A stretch of DNA of 64,000 nt from Sutterella faecalis (GCF_006337085.1 NZ_CP040882.1:2232001-2296000); one strand, 5' to 3'; numbered from the stretch's first letter, positions 1 through 8,751 are shown. Numbers and translations are program-made. Notes: generated by a model from the sequence alone, not told the origin.

Positions 1-22
1 CCTATCTTCGCAGCATCAGCAA

Positions 23-65
23 AAATCCCGCTTAAAGCTTTTGCTGCAGGCTCCAAGCGGGATTT
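23..65 (-). terminator. Rho-independent terminator of the mog/esterase gene
   Basis: An 11-bp perfect stem pairs positions 23-33 with 55-65. On the minus strand it is followed by five T (positions 25-21). It lies about 30 nt past the stop codon of the esterase reading frame. Confidence 0.8.
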
Positions 66-94
66 CGAGGCGTCAGAAGTGGGAGACGTGCTGA

Positions 95-766
95 TTAATT
101 CGCAGCCCGCTCGACAATGTTCCTGAGGAACGCGGCAAGATCGTGCATTTCTTCCTGACAGAGCTCATGATCCATCGGGTAGGTGCGGGCAATCATTGCC
201 GGATCGACCTGAGAAATCACTTCCGCGCTGCGGGCCGCCATGACGGGAGGCACGACCGAGTCGAATTCGCCGTGCGCCATGAAGATCGGCGTACGCCGGC
301 CGCCGGGAGTTGCTTCCGAGAAAAGGTGACCGGCAAGAGGGAGGTACCCCGAAAGCGCGGCAACGCCGCCGATGGGACGCTCCATCCGGAGTCCGGCGAA
401 GAGCGAAATCGCTGCGCCCTGCGAGAAGCCGCCGAGCACAATGCGGTTCCTGGGGATCCCCTGAGCTTCAATTTCATCAATCAGCTGAGAGACGCGCTTC
501 GCGCTCTCGCGGATGCCCCGGGCATCCTCATTCTCATCAATGCTGCGCCCCGGAACGTCATACCAGGCGCGAAGCGGATAACCCGGATGCATGGACATTT
601 CACGCATCGGCGCATTAGGGAGAATGAAGCGGCAAACGGGACCGTCGAAACCCAGAATTTCATCCGGGAACGGCGCAAAGTCCGTGTTGTCCACGCCCAT
701 GCCGTGGAGCCGCAAGCTCCGCGTCGCCGCCCGTGCGCGGACGCACGACAAGGAGATCCCGCGCAT
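95..766 (-). CDS. Carboxylesterase/phospholipase domain, separated by a frameshift from the Mog domain upstream
   Basis: An alpha/beta hydrolase of the carboxylesterase/phospholipase (YpfH/EstB-like) family, expected to hydrolyse ester bonds of small soluble substrates in the cytoplasm. Catalytic Ser is residue 115 in GGFSQGAA, Asp 169 in HGEFDSVVP and His 200 in YPMDHELCQEE. The family's N-terminal oxyanion segment LHGMGVDNTDFAPF is present at residues 20-33. The first ~18 residues of this open frame (RGISLSCVRARAATRS) look unrelated to the family. The expected preceding strand (DLLVVRPRTGG) is read in the other frame, at the end of the Mog reading frame. The sequence near 704-708 looks as if 2 or 5 bases are missing before the LHG codons. 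The natural product is therefore probably a Mog-linker-esterase fusion, now interrupted or misread. If the esterase is made alone from a start near 766, its first beta strand is wrong. Confidence 0.7.
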   Translation of the reverse strand: MRGISLSCVRARAATRSLRLHGMGVDNTDFAPFPDEILGFDGPVCRFILPNAPMREMSMHPGYPLRAWYDVPGRSIDENEDARGIRESAKRVSQLIDEIEAQGIPRNRIVLGGFSQGAAISLFAGLRMERPIGGVAALSGYLPLAGHLFSEATPGGRRTPIFMAHGEFDSVVPPVMAARSAEVISQVDPAMIARTYPMDHELCQEEMHDLAAFLRNIVERAAN

Positions 767-1535
767 CGAAAGCGGGCTTCGCGGGAGGCACTTCCGACGC
801 AGGCTTCTCCTCTGAACGGGGAGCTGCTTCAGAGGTTTCCCGCTTCAAAGGTTCCTCCTGATGGACGGGGGCCTTCGCTACTGCGGGCTGCGGGGAAGGC
901 ACGGCGGCTTCCTGCGGCTTCTCGACATGCTTTCTCGCGCTCTTAGGCCGGAAAGCCTTGACGACCGCTTCATTCGTTTCAATGTAGGGGCCGCCGATCA
1001 GGTCGATGCAGTAGGGAACGGCCGCAAAAATGCCGTTGACCGTGGGGTTCCCTTCCTTGTCCTTAAGGCCTTCAAGCGTTTCCGCAATGGCCTTGGGCTG
1101 TCCGGGAAGATTGAGAATCAGCGCAGCGTGGTCCGGCGTTTCGCGCAGCACCCCAACCTGACGCGAGAGAATCGCGGTCGGAACAAAGTGCCCAGAAATG
1201 GCGCGCATCTGTTCGCCGAATCCCGGCATTTCGCGCGTCGCGACGGCGAGCGTCGCCTCCGGCGTCACGTCGCGGCGCGCCGGTCCGGTGCCGCCGGTCG
1301 TGAGGATCAGGTCGCAGCCGATGATGTCCACGAGCTCGCGAAGCGTCTTCTCGATATCAAAGCGTTCATCGGGAATGAGGCGCTTATGGATTTTGAGGGG
1401 CGTCGTGATGGCATTGCGGCACCAGGCTTCAAGCGTGGGGATGCCTTTGTCTTCATATTCGCCGCGGCTTGCCCGGTCGGAGATCGAAACAAGCCCGAGG
1501 ATGAGTTCATTTTCAGCGCTGCGCGGAGGCTTCAT
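660..1535 (-). CDS. mog: MogA-like molybdopterin adenylyltransferase domain with Pro/Ala/Glu-rich C-terminal linker
   Basis: MogA/MoaB family: adenylates molybdopterin before molybdenum insertion in cofactor synthesis. Residues 11-195 form the domain, with SISDRASRGEYEDKG at 18-31 and the pterin-binding LTTGGTGPARRDVTPE at 78-93. Family members usually stop near residue 195. Here the frame continues through a low-complexity linker rich in P, A and E (about 200-255). It then enters the first strand of an esterase domain (DLLVVRPRTGG, 260-270) before running out of frame to a chance stop. The start ATG at 1535 lies 21 nt after the stop of darP, so the two are probably one operon. A Mog-esterase fusion is not something I recognise as standard. 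The frame break may be a real mutation or a sequencing error. Confidence 0.8.
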   Translation of the reverse strand: MKPPRSAENELILGLVSISDRASRGEYEDKGIPTLEAWCRNAITTPLKIHKRLIPDERFDIEKTLRELVDIIGCDLILTTGGTGPARRDVTPEATLAVATREMPGFGEQMRAISGHFVPTAILSRQVGVLRETPDHAALILNLPGQPKAIAETLEGLKDKEGNPTVNGIFAAVPYCIDLIGGPYIETNEAVVKAFRPKSARKHVEKPQEAAVPSPQPAVAKAPVHQEEPLKRETSEAAPRSEEKPASEVPPAKPAFDARDLLVVRPRTGGDAELAAPRHGRGQHGLCAVPG

Positions 1536-1556
1536 GGAAATTTCTCGGAGAAAAAA

Positions 1557-2129
1557 TCAGGAATTGGGCGTTTCGGCTTCTTCCGAGGTCTCTTCGTCCC
1601 TCGCCATCAAATCGAGGGGTTCGTCGAGATAGTCATGAAGGAGCCGATAGAGTTCCCGGGCGCTCTTCGGGGGCTTCGCCTGATCGCGTTCGCGGCGGGC
1701 GAAACGCACGAGCTCGCGCAGACGACGGATGTCGATGTCGCTGTGTTCGTCAATGAAGGAGCGCACCACGTCGTCGGATTCAATCATGCGGTCGCGGAGC
1801 GTCTCGCAGCGATGAAGGAGCGCCACAGCGGCACGGGACTCGCCCGTCGCACGGGCAATGGCTTCGCGCACGGCATCCGGATCCATGTCGCGCATCTTTT
1901 TCCCGATCAGCTGGAGCTGACGGCGCTGCGCGCCGAAGCTCTTCATGCGGCGGAATTCAATGATTTCAACGAGCACGTCTTCGGGGAGCCCGATTTTGGC
2001 GAGCGTCTCGTCGCCCATGCGGGTCATGTCGCGGCCGAGAGACTGCAGATCAAGCTGAACGCGCTTCAGGTGCGACTTGGAGGGGCCGCGGAATTCTTCT
2101 TCTTCGTCTTCTATTTCGTTAGGGCGCAT
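1557..2129 (-). CDS. darP: Ribosome-associated protein DarP (YjgA, DUF615)
   Basis: DUF615/YjgA family. In E. coli this protein binds late 50S precursors and assists large-subunit maturation. Visible hallmarks are the acidic N-terminus followed by GPSKSHLKR, the central ALLHRCETLRDRMI segment and the C-terminal LRELVRFARRERDQ. ATG 2129 is preferred over an upstream in-frame ATG at 2156 because GAGGA sits 4-5 nt before it, giving about 190 residues, typical for the family. It is divergent from queA and heads the darP-mog unit. Confidence 0.9.
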   Translation of the reverse strand: MRPNEIEDEEEEFRGPSKSHLKRVQLDLQSLGRDMTRMGDETLAKIGLPEDVLVEIIEFRRMKSFGAQRRQLQLIGKKMRDMDPDAVREAIARATGESRAAVALLHRCETLRDRMIESDDVVRSFIDEHSDIDIRRLRELVRFARRERDQAKPPKSARELYRLLHDYLDEPLDLMARDEETSEEAETPNS

Positions 2130-2229
2130 AGGGTCCTCACATTCGATGGACGCCAATGATAGCGGCTCTAGTCCATGTTTTTTAGTTAGAATGCGGCTCC
2201 TTTTCCATTCATTACTGGCCGGTCAAGCC

Positions 2230-3288
2230 ATGACTGAACAACATCTTTCTGATTTCGACTTTGAGCTCCCGCCGGAGCTTATCGCCCAATACCCTCTCGC
2301 AGACCGTTCTTCCTCGCGCCTTCTCCACATTACGGAAGACGTGATTGAAGACAAGACTTTCCGCGACATTGAAGGTTTTCTGCGCCCGGGCGACCTTCTG
2401 ATCGCCAACGATACAAAGGTCATCAAGGCCCGTCTCCTCGGCAGCAAGGAAACCGGGGGCGCTGTAGAAGCTCTGATCGAGCGCGTTACCGGACCGGATA
2501 CGGCCATTTCCATGCTTCGAGCGAGCAAGAGCCCGAAGCCCGGAACCCGGATTTATTTCCGTGCCCAGACCGAGGGTGCTGCGGGCAAGGAAGCCGAGGC
2601 TGAAGTGCTCGGCCGCGAAGGCGAATTCTATTCGCTGCGCTTTCAGGGGCCCGTTCTCGACATTCTTGAGGCATTCGGCCGCGTGCCGCTTCCTCCCTAC
2701 ATTGAGCACGCGCCGGAAAAGAGCGACGAGAGCCGCTACCAGACGGTCTATGCGCATCATCCCGGTGCGGTCGCCGCGCCTACGGCAGGGCTTCACTTTA
2801 CGGAAGACCTCCTCTCGAGGATCCGCAATAAGGGCGTCGATATCGAATATGTGACGCTTCACGTGGGGGCAGGCACCTTCCAGCCGGTGCGCGTTGAAAA
2901 CCTCTCCGAGCATCACATGCACTCGGAGTGGTTCTCCATGCCGGAGGATGTGGCGGCGAAAATCAACGCAGCAAAGGCGGAAGGCCGCCGCGTGATCGCC
3001 GTTGGAACGACGTCGCTTCGCACGCTCGAGAGCGCTGCGGACCGCCCGGGGCACGTTGAAGCCGGCGCGCGCGATACAAGGCTCTTCATCATGCCGGGCT
3101 ACAAATTCCGCATTGTGGATGCGCTCATCACGAACTTCCACCTGCCGAAGTCGACGCTGGTCATGCTCGTTTCTGCGCTCGTGGGCCGCGAACGCATTCT
3201 TGAAGCCTATGCGCATGCCGTGAAGGAGAAGTACCGCTTCTTCAGCTACGGCGACGCCTGCTTCATTGAAAAGGCGAAGAACGCCTGA
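2230..3288 (+). CDS. queA: S-adenosylmethionine:tRNA ribosyltransferase-isomerase
   Basis: QueA transfers and isomerises the ribosyl moiety of SAM onto preQ1 at tRNA position 34, forming epoxyqueuosine. About 352 residues, the normal size. Recognisable segments include FELPPELIAQYPL at the N-terminus, HHPGAVAAPTAGLHFTE in the middle, and TLHVGAGTFQPV with TNFHLPKSTLVMLVSAL near the end. The open frame extends upstream of ATG 2230, but those residues overlap darP and match nothing, so 2230 is chosen. First gene of the queA-tgt-yajC-secD-secF run. Confidence 0.95.
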   Translation: MTEQHLSDFDFELPPELIAQYPLADRSSSRLLHITEDVIEDKTFRDIEGFLRPGDLLIANDTKVIKARLLGSKETGGAVEALIERVTGPDTAISMLRASKSPKPGTRIYFRAQTEGAAGKEAEAEVLGREGEFYSLRFQGPVLDILEAFGRVPLPPYIEHAPEKSDESRYQTVYAHHPGAVAAPTAGLHFTEDLLSRIRNKGVDIEYVTLHVGAGTFQPVRVENLSEHHMHSEWFSMPEDVAAKINAAKAEGRRVIAVGTTSLRTLESAADRPGHVEAGARDTRLFIMPGYKFRIVDALITNFHLPKSTLVMLVSALVGRERILEAYAHAVKEKYRFFSYGDACFIEKAKNA

Positions 3289-3321
3289 TCGTCCCCGACT
3301 ATTCAAGAGGATTTTTCACTC

Positions 3322-4455
3322 ATGGCATTCAGCTTCAAAGTCAAGGCGACCTGCGGGAAAGCCCGCCGGGGTACGCTGACGCTCAATCACGGCACGGTCG
3401 AAACGCCGATGTTCATGCCGGTCGGGACATACGGCGCCGTGAAGTCCATGGCCCCTTATGAATTGAAGGAAGTGGGCTCGCAGACGATTCTTGGGAATAC
3501 ATTCCACCTCTGGCTTCGTCCGGGCCTCGAAGTGATCCGCACGCACGGGGGGCTTCACGGCTTCATGCAGTGGGATCAGCCGATTCTCACGGACTCGGGC
3601 GGCTTTCAGGTCTTCAGTCTCGGTGAGCTGCGCAAGATCACCGAAGAAGGCGTGAAGTTCTCGAGCCCCATCAATGGCGACAAGCTCTTCCTTTCGCCCG
3701 AGATCTCGATGCAGATTCAGCACACGCTCAATTCCGACATCGTGATGCAGCTTGACGAATGCACGCCCTACAAAATCGGCGACCGTCCGGCTACGGAGGC
3801 GGAAGCCGGCGCCTCGATGCGCATGAGCCTGCGCTGGGCGAAGCGCTCGAAGGACGAATTCGACAGGCTTCAAAACCCTAATGCGCTCTTCGGCATCGTG
3901 CAGGGCGGCATGTTCTCGCACCTGCGCGAGGAGTCGCTCGAGGGCCTCAAGAAGATCGGCTTTCACGGGTATGCCCTGGGCGGCCTTTCCGTGGGCGAAC
4001 CCAAGGAAGAGATGCTTCGCGTTCTTGACGAAATCGCGTGGAAGCTCCCCGAGGATCATCCCCGCTATCTGATGGGCGTCGGGACGCCTGAGGATCTGGT
4101 GGACGGCGTTTCGAGCGGCATCGACATGTTTGACTGCGTGATGCCGACGAGAAATGCCCGCAACGGTTGGCTCTTTACGCGCTTTGGCGACATCAAGCTT
4201 AAAAATAGCCGCTACCGCAACGATCTGAGACCGCTCGACCCGACCTGCACCTGCTACACGTGCCGCAACTTCAGCCGTTCGTACCTCCATCACCTCCACA
4301 AGGTGGGCGAGATGCTCGGCGCCCGGCTCAACACGATTCACAATCTTCACTACTACCTCACGCTCGCCGCCGAGATGCGCGCTGCGCTCGAAGAGGGACG
4401 CTTTGAAGAGTGGAAGAAAACCTTCCACGAGGATCGCGCCCGCGGCATTGAGTAA
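3322..4455 (+). CDS. tgt: tRNA-guanine transglycosylase
   Basis: Bacterial TGT exchanges guanine 34 for preQ1 in tRNAs with GUN anticodons, the step before QueA. 377 residues, full length. The substrate pocket segment DSGGFQVFSLG (about 91-101) and the nucleophile region GIDMFDCVMPTRNARNG (about 264-280) are present. The zinc site is C-T-C-Y-T-C followed by His in SYLHHLH. AGAGGA stands 8-9 nt before the ATG, 33 nt after queA, so both are probably cotranscribed. Confidence 0.97.
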   Translation: MAFSFKVKATCGKARRGTLTLNHGTVETPMFMPVGTYGAVKSMAPYELKEVGSQTILGNTFHLWLRPGLEVIRTHGGLHGFMQWDQPILTDSGGFQVFSLGELRKITEEGVKFSSPINGDKLFLSPEISMQIQHTLNSDIVMQLDECTPYKIGDRPATEAEAGASMRMSLRWAKRSKDEFDRLQNPNALFGIVQGGMFSHLREESLEGLKKIGFHGYALGGLSVGEPKEEMLRVLDEIAWKLPEDHPRYLMGVGTPEDLVDGVSSGIDMFDCVMPTRNARNGWLFTRFGDIKLKNSRYRNDLRPLDPTCTCYTCRNFSRSYLHHLHKVGEMLGARLNTIHNLHYYLTLAAEMRAALEEGRFEEWKKTFHEDRARGIE

Positions 4456-4625
4456 CGGAGCCTTGGTCAGTCATCAAAACTGAGAGAATCGGGCTCTTAT
4501 TTGGGGCCGGCGTTAAGCAATGCTCCGGCCCATGCTCTTTATAATCTGCAGACTTCCCCCATTGCGGGGGCTGAATTTTTTGCAAAAGACCGTTCAGGAT
4601 TTTTGCTTTCTCTTTTGGAGTGCAC

Positions 4626-4970
4626 ATGCTTTTTGTAAGCGATGCCATGGCGGCGGGTGAAGCCGCTGCTGCCGGCGGTATGGAAGGTTTCCTCGTCCAG
4701 GTCGTCCCGCTTATCGTCATCTTCGCCGTTTTCTGGTTCTTCCTCATCCGTCCGCAGCAGAAGCGCCAGAAGGAGCACGCCAAGATGTGCGAAGGCCTTA
4801 CGAAGGGCGATGAGGTCATGACCATGGGCGGCATCTCCGGCCGCATCGAAGGCGTCGACGATCAGTCGATCAGCCTGCAGGTCGCTGCTGTCGACGGCAA
4901 GCCTGTCGTCATCCGCATGCAGCGCGCTGCGGTGCAGATGGTTCTCCCCAAGGGATCCATCAAGTTCTGA
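4626..4970 (+). CDS. yajC: Sec translocon accessory protein YajC
   Basis: Small inner-membrane partner of SecDF. One membrane segment (about residues 24-44, VPLIVIFAVFWFFLIRPQQKR) is followed by a basic stretch and a cytoplasmic domain ending KGSIKF. About 114 residues. A GTG at 4620 is in frame, but GGAG at 4617-4620 is well spaced for ATG 4626, so ATG is chosen. The 5' gap of about 170 nt to tgt may hold its own promoter; no clear box was found. Confidence 0.93.
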   Translation: MLFVSDAMAAGEAAAAGGMEGFLVQVVPLIVIFAVFWFFLIRPQQKRQKEHAKMCEGLTKGDEVMTMGGISGRIEGVDDQSISLQVAAVDGKPVVIRMQRAAVQMVLPKGSIKF

Positions 4971-4998
4971 TTGAGCGATTCATCCGGAATAGAGGCCC

Positions 4999-5187
4999 AT
5001 GGCAAATGCTGCCGGGCCTCTTCTTCCGGAAGCGCCACAAGCGAATGCGCACGGCTCTCTAAGTCCGGGCGAAGGGCTTCGAAAGACATCCTGGTTGTCT
5101 TTCGAAGCCTTTCTCTCAATCAATAGGGATGACGGTGCGGCTCCGGGACCCCGGAGTTTTTTGGTAAGAACGGAGAAGAGCGAATGA
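4999..5187 (+). CDS. Possible 62-residue leader ORF overlapping the secD start
   Basis: A short frame whose TGA (5185-5187) overlaps the ATG of secD (5184-5186) in the ATGA arrangement, the classic geometry of translational coupling. A weak purine box (AGAGG) lies just before its ATG. The peptide has no homologue I recognise and no obvious signal sequence, but near its end it contains D-D-G-A-A-P-G-P-R. A perfect 14-bp hairpin (5075-5109) lies within its coding sequence. It may be a regulatory leader peptide or only an open stretch in a leader. Confidence 0.3.
   Translation: MANAAGPLLPEAPQANAHGSLSPGEGLRKTSWLSFEAFLSINRDDGAAPGPRSFLVRTEKSE
5075..5117 (+). promoter_or_regulatory. Attenuator-like hairpin in the yajC-secD leader
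   Basis: Positions 5075-5088 pair perfectly with 5096-5109 (14 bp) around a 7-nt loop, followed by the T-rich run TTTCTCTC. It sits between yajC and secD, genes that normally form one transcript, so a complete terminator here would uncouple them. A ribosome translating the 4999-5187 frame would cover the hairpin. Confidence 0.55.
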
Positions 5188-7079
5188 ATCGCTATCCTCT
5201 TTGGAAATACATACTGATCGGCATCGTGCTCGTTATCGGGCTCGTTTATACGCTGCCGAATTTCTACGGCGAATCGCCAGCCGTGCAGGTTACGTCCGGC
5301 AAGGCTACGGTCAAGGTGACCGAGCAGACGCTCGCACAGGTTGAAAGCGCGCTGAATGCCGCCAACCTGAAGCCTAACGGCGTCTTCTTTGAACAGGGCG
5401 CACAGCAGAACACCATCCGCGTGCGCTTTGATCCGACCCAGACGGAAGAGCAGCTGAAGGCCCGCGAAGCGATCGATCACGCACTCAACAGCGACCCGAA
5501 GGACCCGACCCACATCGTGGCGCTCAACCTGGTCCCCAATACGCCGCAGTGGCTGCTGTCGATCAATGCACTTCCGATGTACCTGGGCCTTGACCTTCGC
5601 GGCGGCGTGCACTTCCTCCTGCAGGTGGACATGCGTGCGGCCATCACGAAGCGCGCCGAAGCCATTGCCGCGGACCTGCGCACGCAGCTTCGCGACAAGC
5701 GCATCCGCCATACGGGCATCAACCGCGTCGGCAACGAAGTTGAAATCAGCTTCGGAACCGCAGAGGAACGCGAACGCGCGAACGACCTCCTGAGAAACAC
5801 GCAGCCTGACCTCGTTCTCACCCTTCCGGAAGCAACGAAGGCGCCCTTCATCATTCACGCCGCGCTCTCGCAGCGTGCGGTTCAGAACGTCCAGAACTAC
5901 GCGCTGAAGCAGAATATTTCGACGCTTCACAACCGAATCAATGAACTCGGCGTTGCGGAACCCGTAATTGCCCAGCAGGGTGCGGATCGCATCGTCGTGC
6001 AGCTCCCGGGCGTTCAGGATACGGCCAAGGCCAAGGACATTCTCGGCCGCACGGCAACGCTTGAAGTCCGTCTTGTTGACGATTCGCCTGAAGCGCTCGC
6101 TCAGCTTGCTCAGGGCAATGTCCCCTTCGGCGACGAACGCTTCACGGACCGCGACGGTCGTCCGATTCTCGTCAAGCGCCGCGTGATCCTTACCGGCGAA
6201 AACCTCAATGACGCTCAGCCTGGGTTTGACAGCCAGACGCAGGAACCAACCGTCAACCTTGAGCTTGACAACCGCGGCGCCCGAATCTTCCAGGAAGTGA
6301 CCCGTGAAAACGTCGGCCGCCGCATGGCGATCCTGATCTTTGAAAAGGGCAAGGGCGAAGTGGTGACGGCTCCGGTGATCCGTCAGGAAATCGGCGGCGG
6401 ACGCGTGCAGATTTCGGGTCAGATGACCACGATTGAAGCAACCGATACGGCGCTTGTGCTCCGTGCGGGTTCGCTTGCGGCTCCGATGGAAATTGTTGAG
6501 GAACGCCTCATCGGCCCGAGCCTGGGCGAAGCCAACATTGAAGCGGGCTTCCGCTCGACCCTCTACGGCTTCGTGGTGATCGCGCTCTTCATGGCGGTCT
6601 ACTACCAGGTCTTCGGCATCGTGAGTGCGGTTTCGCTCATCTGCAACGTCATGATGCTGATTGCGATCCTTTCGCTTCTCCAGGCAACGCTGACGCTCCC
6701 CGGCATCGCGGCTATTGCGCTGACGCTCGGCATGGCAGTTGACTCGAACGTGCTTATTAACGAGCGTGTGCGTGAGGAACTGCGTATCGGACGACTTCCG
6801 CAGACAGCCATCAGCGAAGGCTACGACCGTGCGCTCAATACGATTCTCGACTCGAACATCACGTCGCTGATTGCCGGTCTTGCACTTCTCATTTTCGGTT
6901 CCGGTCCGGTCCGCGGCTTTGCCGTGGTGCACTGCCTCGGCATCGGCACCTCTATCTTCACCTCCGTCATCGTTTCGCGCGCGCTGATCAACCTGATCTA
7001 CGGCCGCAAGAAGAAGCTGACGGCCGTCCATATCGGCCAGATCTGGCGTCCGGATCCCGATAAGGCGGATGCGAAGTAA
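5184..7079 (+). CDS. secD: Protein translocase subunit SecD
   Basis: Inner-membrane RND-type Sec accessory subunit using the proton motive force to help pull preproteins into the periplasm. 631 residues. The N-terminal membrane segment (about 8-27), the conserved GLDLRGGVHFLLQVDM (about 134-149) starting the periplasmic P1 domain, the segment before TM2 (LIGPSLGEANIEAGF) and the TM4-5 motif LTLGMAVDSNVLINERVREE are all present. secF follows after 20 nt. The start codon overlaps the stop of a short upstream frame. Confidence 0.97.
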   Translation: MNRYPLWKYILIGIVLVIGLVYTLPNFYGESPAVQVTSGKATVKVTEQTLAQVESALNAANLKPNGVFFEQGAQQNTIRVRFDPTQTEEQLKAREAIDHALNSDPKDPTHIVALNLVPNTPQWLLSINALPMYLGLDLRGGVHFLLQVDMRAAITKRAEAIAADLRTQLRDKRIRHTGINRVGNEVEISFGTAEERERANDLLRNTQPDLVLTLPEATKAPFIIHAALSQRAVQNVQNYALKQNISTLHNRINELGVAEPVIAQQGADRIVVQLPGVQDTAKAKDILGRTATLEVRLVDDSPEALAQLAQGNVPFGDERFTDRDGRPILVKRRVILTGENLNDAQPGFDSQTQEPTVNLELDNRGARIFQEVTRENVGRRMAILIFEKGKGEVVTAPVIRQEIGGGRVQISGQMTTIEATDTALVLRAGSLAAPMEIVEERLIGPSLGEANIEAGFRSTLYGFVVIALFMAVYYQVFGIVSAVSLICNVMMLIAILSLLQATLTLPGIAAIALTLGMAVDSNVLINERVREELRIGRLPQTAISEGYDRALNTILDSNITSLIAGLALLIFGSGPVRGFAVVHCLGIGTSIFTSVIVSRALINLIYGRKKKLTAVHIGQIWRPDPDKADAK

Positions 7080-7099
7080 TCGAGGGAGAGGAAAGAAAA

Positions 7100-8032
7100 A
7101 TGGAATTTTTCCGCATTCATCGCACGATTCCGTTCATGCGCTATCGCCATATCCTGAACGGAATTTCCCTTGTGAGCTTCCTGGTCGCCGTGTACTGGCT
7201 CTTTGCCCACGGATTGGCCTTCTCAATTGAGTTCACGGGTGGCACGCAGCTCGAGGTGAATTATCCTGAGGCGGCCAATACGGAGCAGATCCGTACGGAC
7301 CTCGCGCAGGTCTCCAATGAGGTGCTCGTTCAGACCTTCGGCACGGCGCGCGACGTCGTGATCCGCGTTCCGACCAAGGAAGGACAGACTTCCGGTCAGG
7401 TCGCAGCTGAAGTCATGAAGGTGCTTTCGGCCAAGACCCCCGGCGTTCAGCTTAAGAGTACGGAGTTCGTCGGCCCCCAGGTGGGCGATGAGCTCGCCCG
7501 CGACGGCGGCACGGCGCTTGCGCTTGTGGTCTTCGGCATCATGGTCTACCTGGCCTTCCGATTCGAATGGAAGTTCTCGGTGGCAGCCATCATCGCCAAC
7601 CTCCACGACGTGGTGATCGTGGTCGGCATTTTCTCCGTGATGCACTGGGAATTCACGCTTCCGGTGCTCGCGGCGGTGCTTGCTGTTCTCGGCTACTCCG
7701 TCAACGAATCCGTGATTATTTTCGACCGCGTTCGCGAACACTTCCGCACGATGCGCCGCGCCGACACCATGGAGGTGATCAACTCCGCCATTACGGCGAC
7801 GATCTCCCGAACGGTGATCACGCATACGTCGACGCTCTGCATGACGCTCTCGATGTTCTTCTTTGGCGGCCCGGCGCTCCACTACTTCTCGCTCGCGCTC
7901 ACGATCGGCATTCTGCTCGGCGTCTACTCGTCGGTATTCGTTGCCGCAGCGATTGCGCTCTACCTCGGCGTCAAGCGTGAAGACCTCGTGAAGCCGAGAA
8001 AGAAGGAAGAGATCGAAGAAATGGTTCCGTAA
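7100..8032 (+). CDS. secF: Protein translocase subunit SecF
   Basis: Partner of SecD with six membrane segments. 310 residues. Hallmarks are EFTGGTQLEVNYP (about 46-58), VGPQVGDELARDGG before TM2 and LGYSVNESVIIFDRVREHF in TM4-5. The preceding GAGGGAGAGGAAAG provides a strong ribosome binding site. A clear terminator follows 32 nt past the stop, so secF ends the operon. Confidence 0.97.
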   Translation: MEFFRIHRTIPFMRYRHILNGISLVSFLVAVYWLFAHGLAFSIEFTGGTQLEVNYPEAANTEQIRTDLAQVSNEVLVQTFGTARDVVIRVPTKEGQTSGQVAAEVMKVLSAKTPGVQLKSTEFVGPQVGDELARDGGTALALVVFGIMVYLAFRFEWKFSVAAIIANLHDVVIVVGIFSVMHWEFTLPVLAAVLAVLGYSVNESVIIFDRVREHFRTMRRADTMEVINSAITATISRTVITHTSTLCMTLSMFFFGGPALHYFSLALTIGILLGVYSSVFVAAAIALYLGVKREDLVKPRKKEEIEEMVP

Positions 8033-8064
8033 TTAAGGATCTATTGCTTCTGACACATTGAAGG

Positions 8065-8095
8065 GCCCTGCAGTTTTTTCTGCAGGGCTTTTCTT
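8065..8095 (+). terminator. Terminator of the yajC-secDF transcript
   Basis: A 9-bp perfect GC-rich stem (8065-8073 with 8080-8088) with a T6 loop, then TTTTCTT. Confidence 0.9.
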
Positions 8096-8112
8096 ATGTG
8101 CATGAACGACTT

Positions 8113-8751
8113 TTACGGAAGCAGCGTGTTCATCTCCATAGAGGAGGAGTTGATTTCAAATGTTGTTTGTGGGTGATCCAGATGGATCTTTGGAAGGAAT
8201 CTTTCCCAATGGCGAAGAATCTTCATTCGGGCAAAATGAGGAAAATAGTGACAAATTGGAATGAGATCTGTGGTTCCAAATCCATCGATCATGACGGCTC
8301 GATTGATTCCTGTTTTTTCTCTACGGATAAGAATGTTATTTCCGCTGAGGTCGGAAAGAGCAATCCCGTAACGATATAAAAAATGATACAGAGCTTCAAG
8401 TAGGTCTGGAAGTTGAAAATATATTGAGCTTGTTTTATTTGATAAATAATAAAATAGCGATTTAGAAGGAGATCCGTCGAAATCACATATCAACTGTTGC
8501 TCAATTCCAACGTACCCAGGAATGTTTACACGGCCCACAAAGAAGGGAATATGGGTGGCAGGAACTTTACGCCGTTTCAAAACTTCAAAATACGTGAGCT
8601 CCCGCAAAGATTGTCTAGCGAATGAGCAATGACTAAGTTTGATAACAGTATTTGTGTTTACTGGATTTCGATAGCACGCACGCTCTTTTCCTTTAGCCAG
8701 CAGGTAGGGTTGGAGCGCGTCATAAGTAACGGGGAAATTCATGACGTTCAA
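8113..8751 (-). CDS. YrbL-like kinase-fold protein (copy 1)
   Basis: Matches the PhoP regulatory network protein YrbL family, a small protein-kinase-like fold of unknown substrate often tied to envelope stress in enterics. Recognisable parts are the opening YLLAKGKERACYRNP, the degenerate catalytic loop IALSDLSGNNILI (D-L-x-x-x-N) and VMIDGFG in the place of the kinase DFG. 212 residues; ATG 8742 is an alternative start. The C-terminal tail beyond about residue 190 has no counterpart in copy 2. AT-richer than neighbours, and second of two tandem paralogues on this strand. Activity is unproven. Confidence 0.75.
   Translation of the reverse strand: MNVMNFPVTYDALQPYLLAKGKERACYRNPVNTNTVIKLSHCSFARQSLRELTYFEVLKRRKVPATHIPFFVGRVNIPGYVGIEQQLICDFDGSPSKSLFYYLSNKTSSIYFQLPDLLEALYHFLYRYGIALSDLSGNNILIRREKTGINRAVMIDGFGTTDLIPICHYFPHFARMKILRHWERFLPKIHLDHPQTTFEINSSSMEMNTLLP

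Noticed and set aside
143..2159. Long plus-strand frames opposite the mog/esterase and darP genes
   Set aside because: They are mirror frames of GC-rich genes on the other strand: biased in Arg, His and Gly, without domains, signal or binding sites.
4980..7031. 683-codon minus-strand frame opposite secD
   Set aside because: It exactly shadows secD and has the composition of antisense codons. secD is certain.
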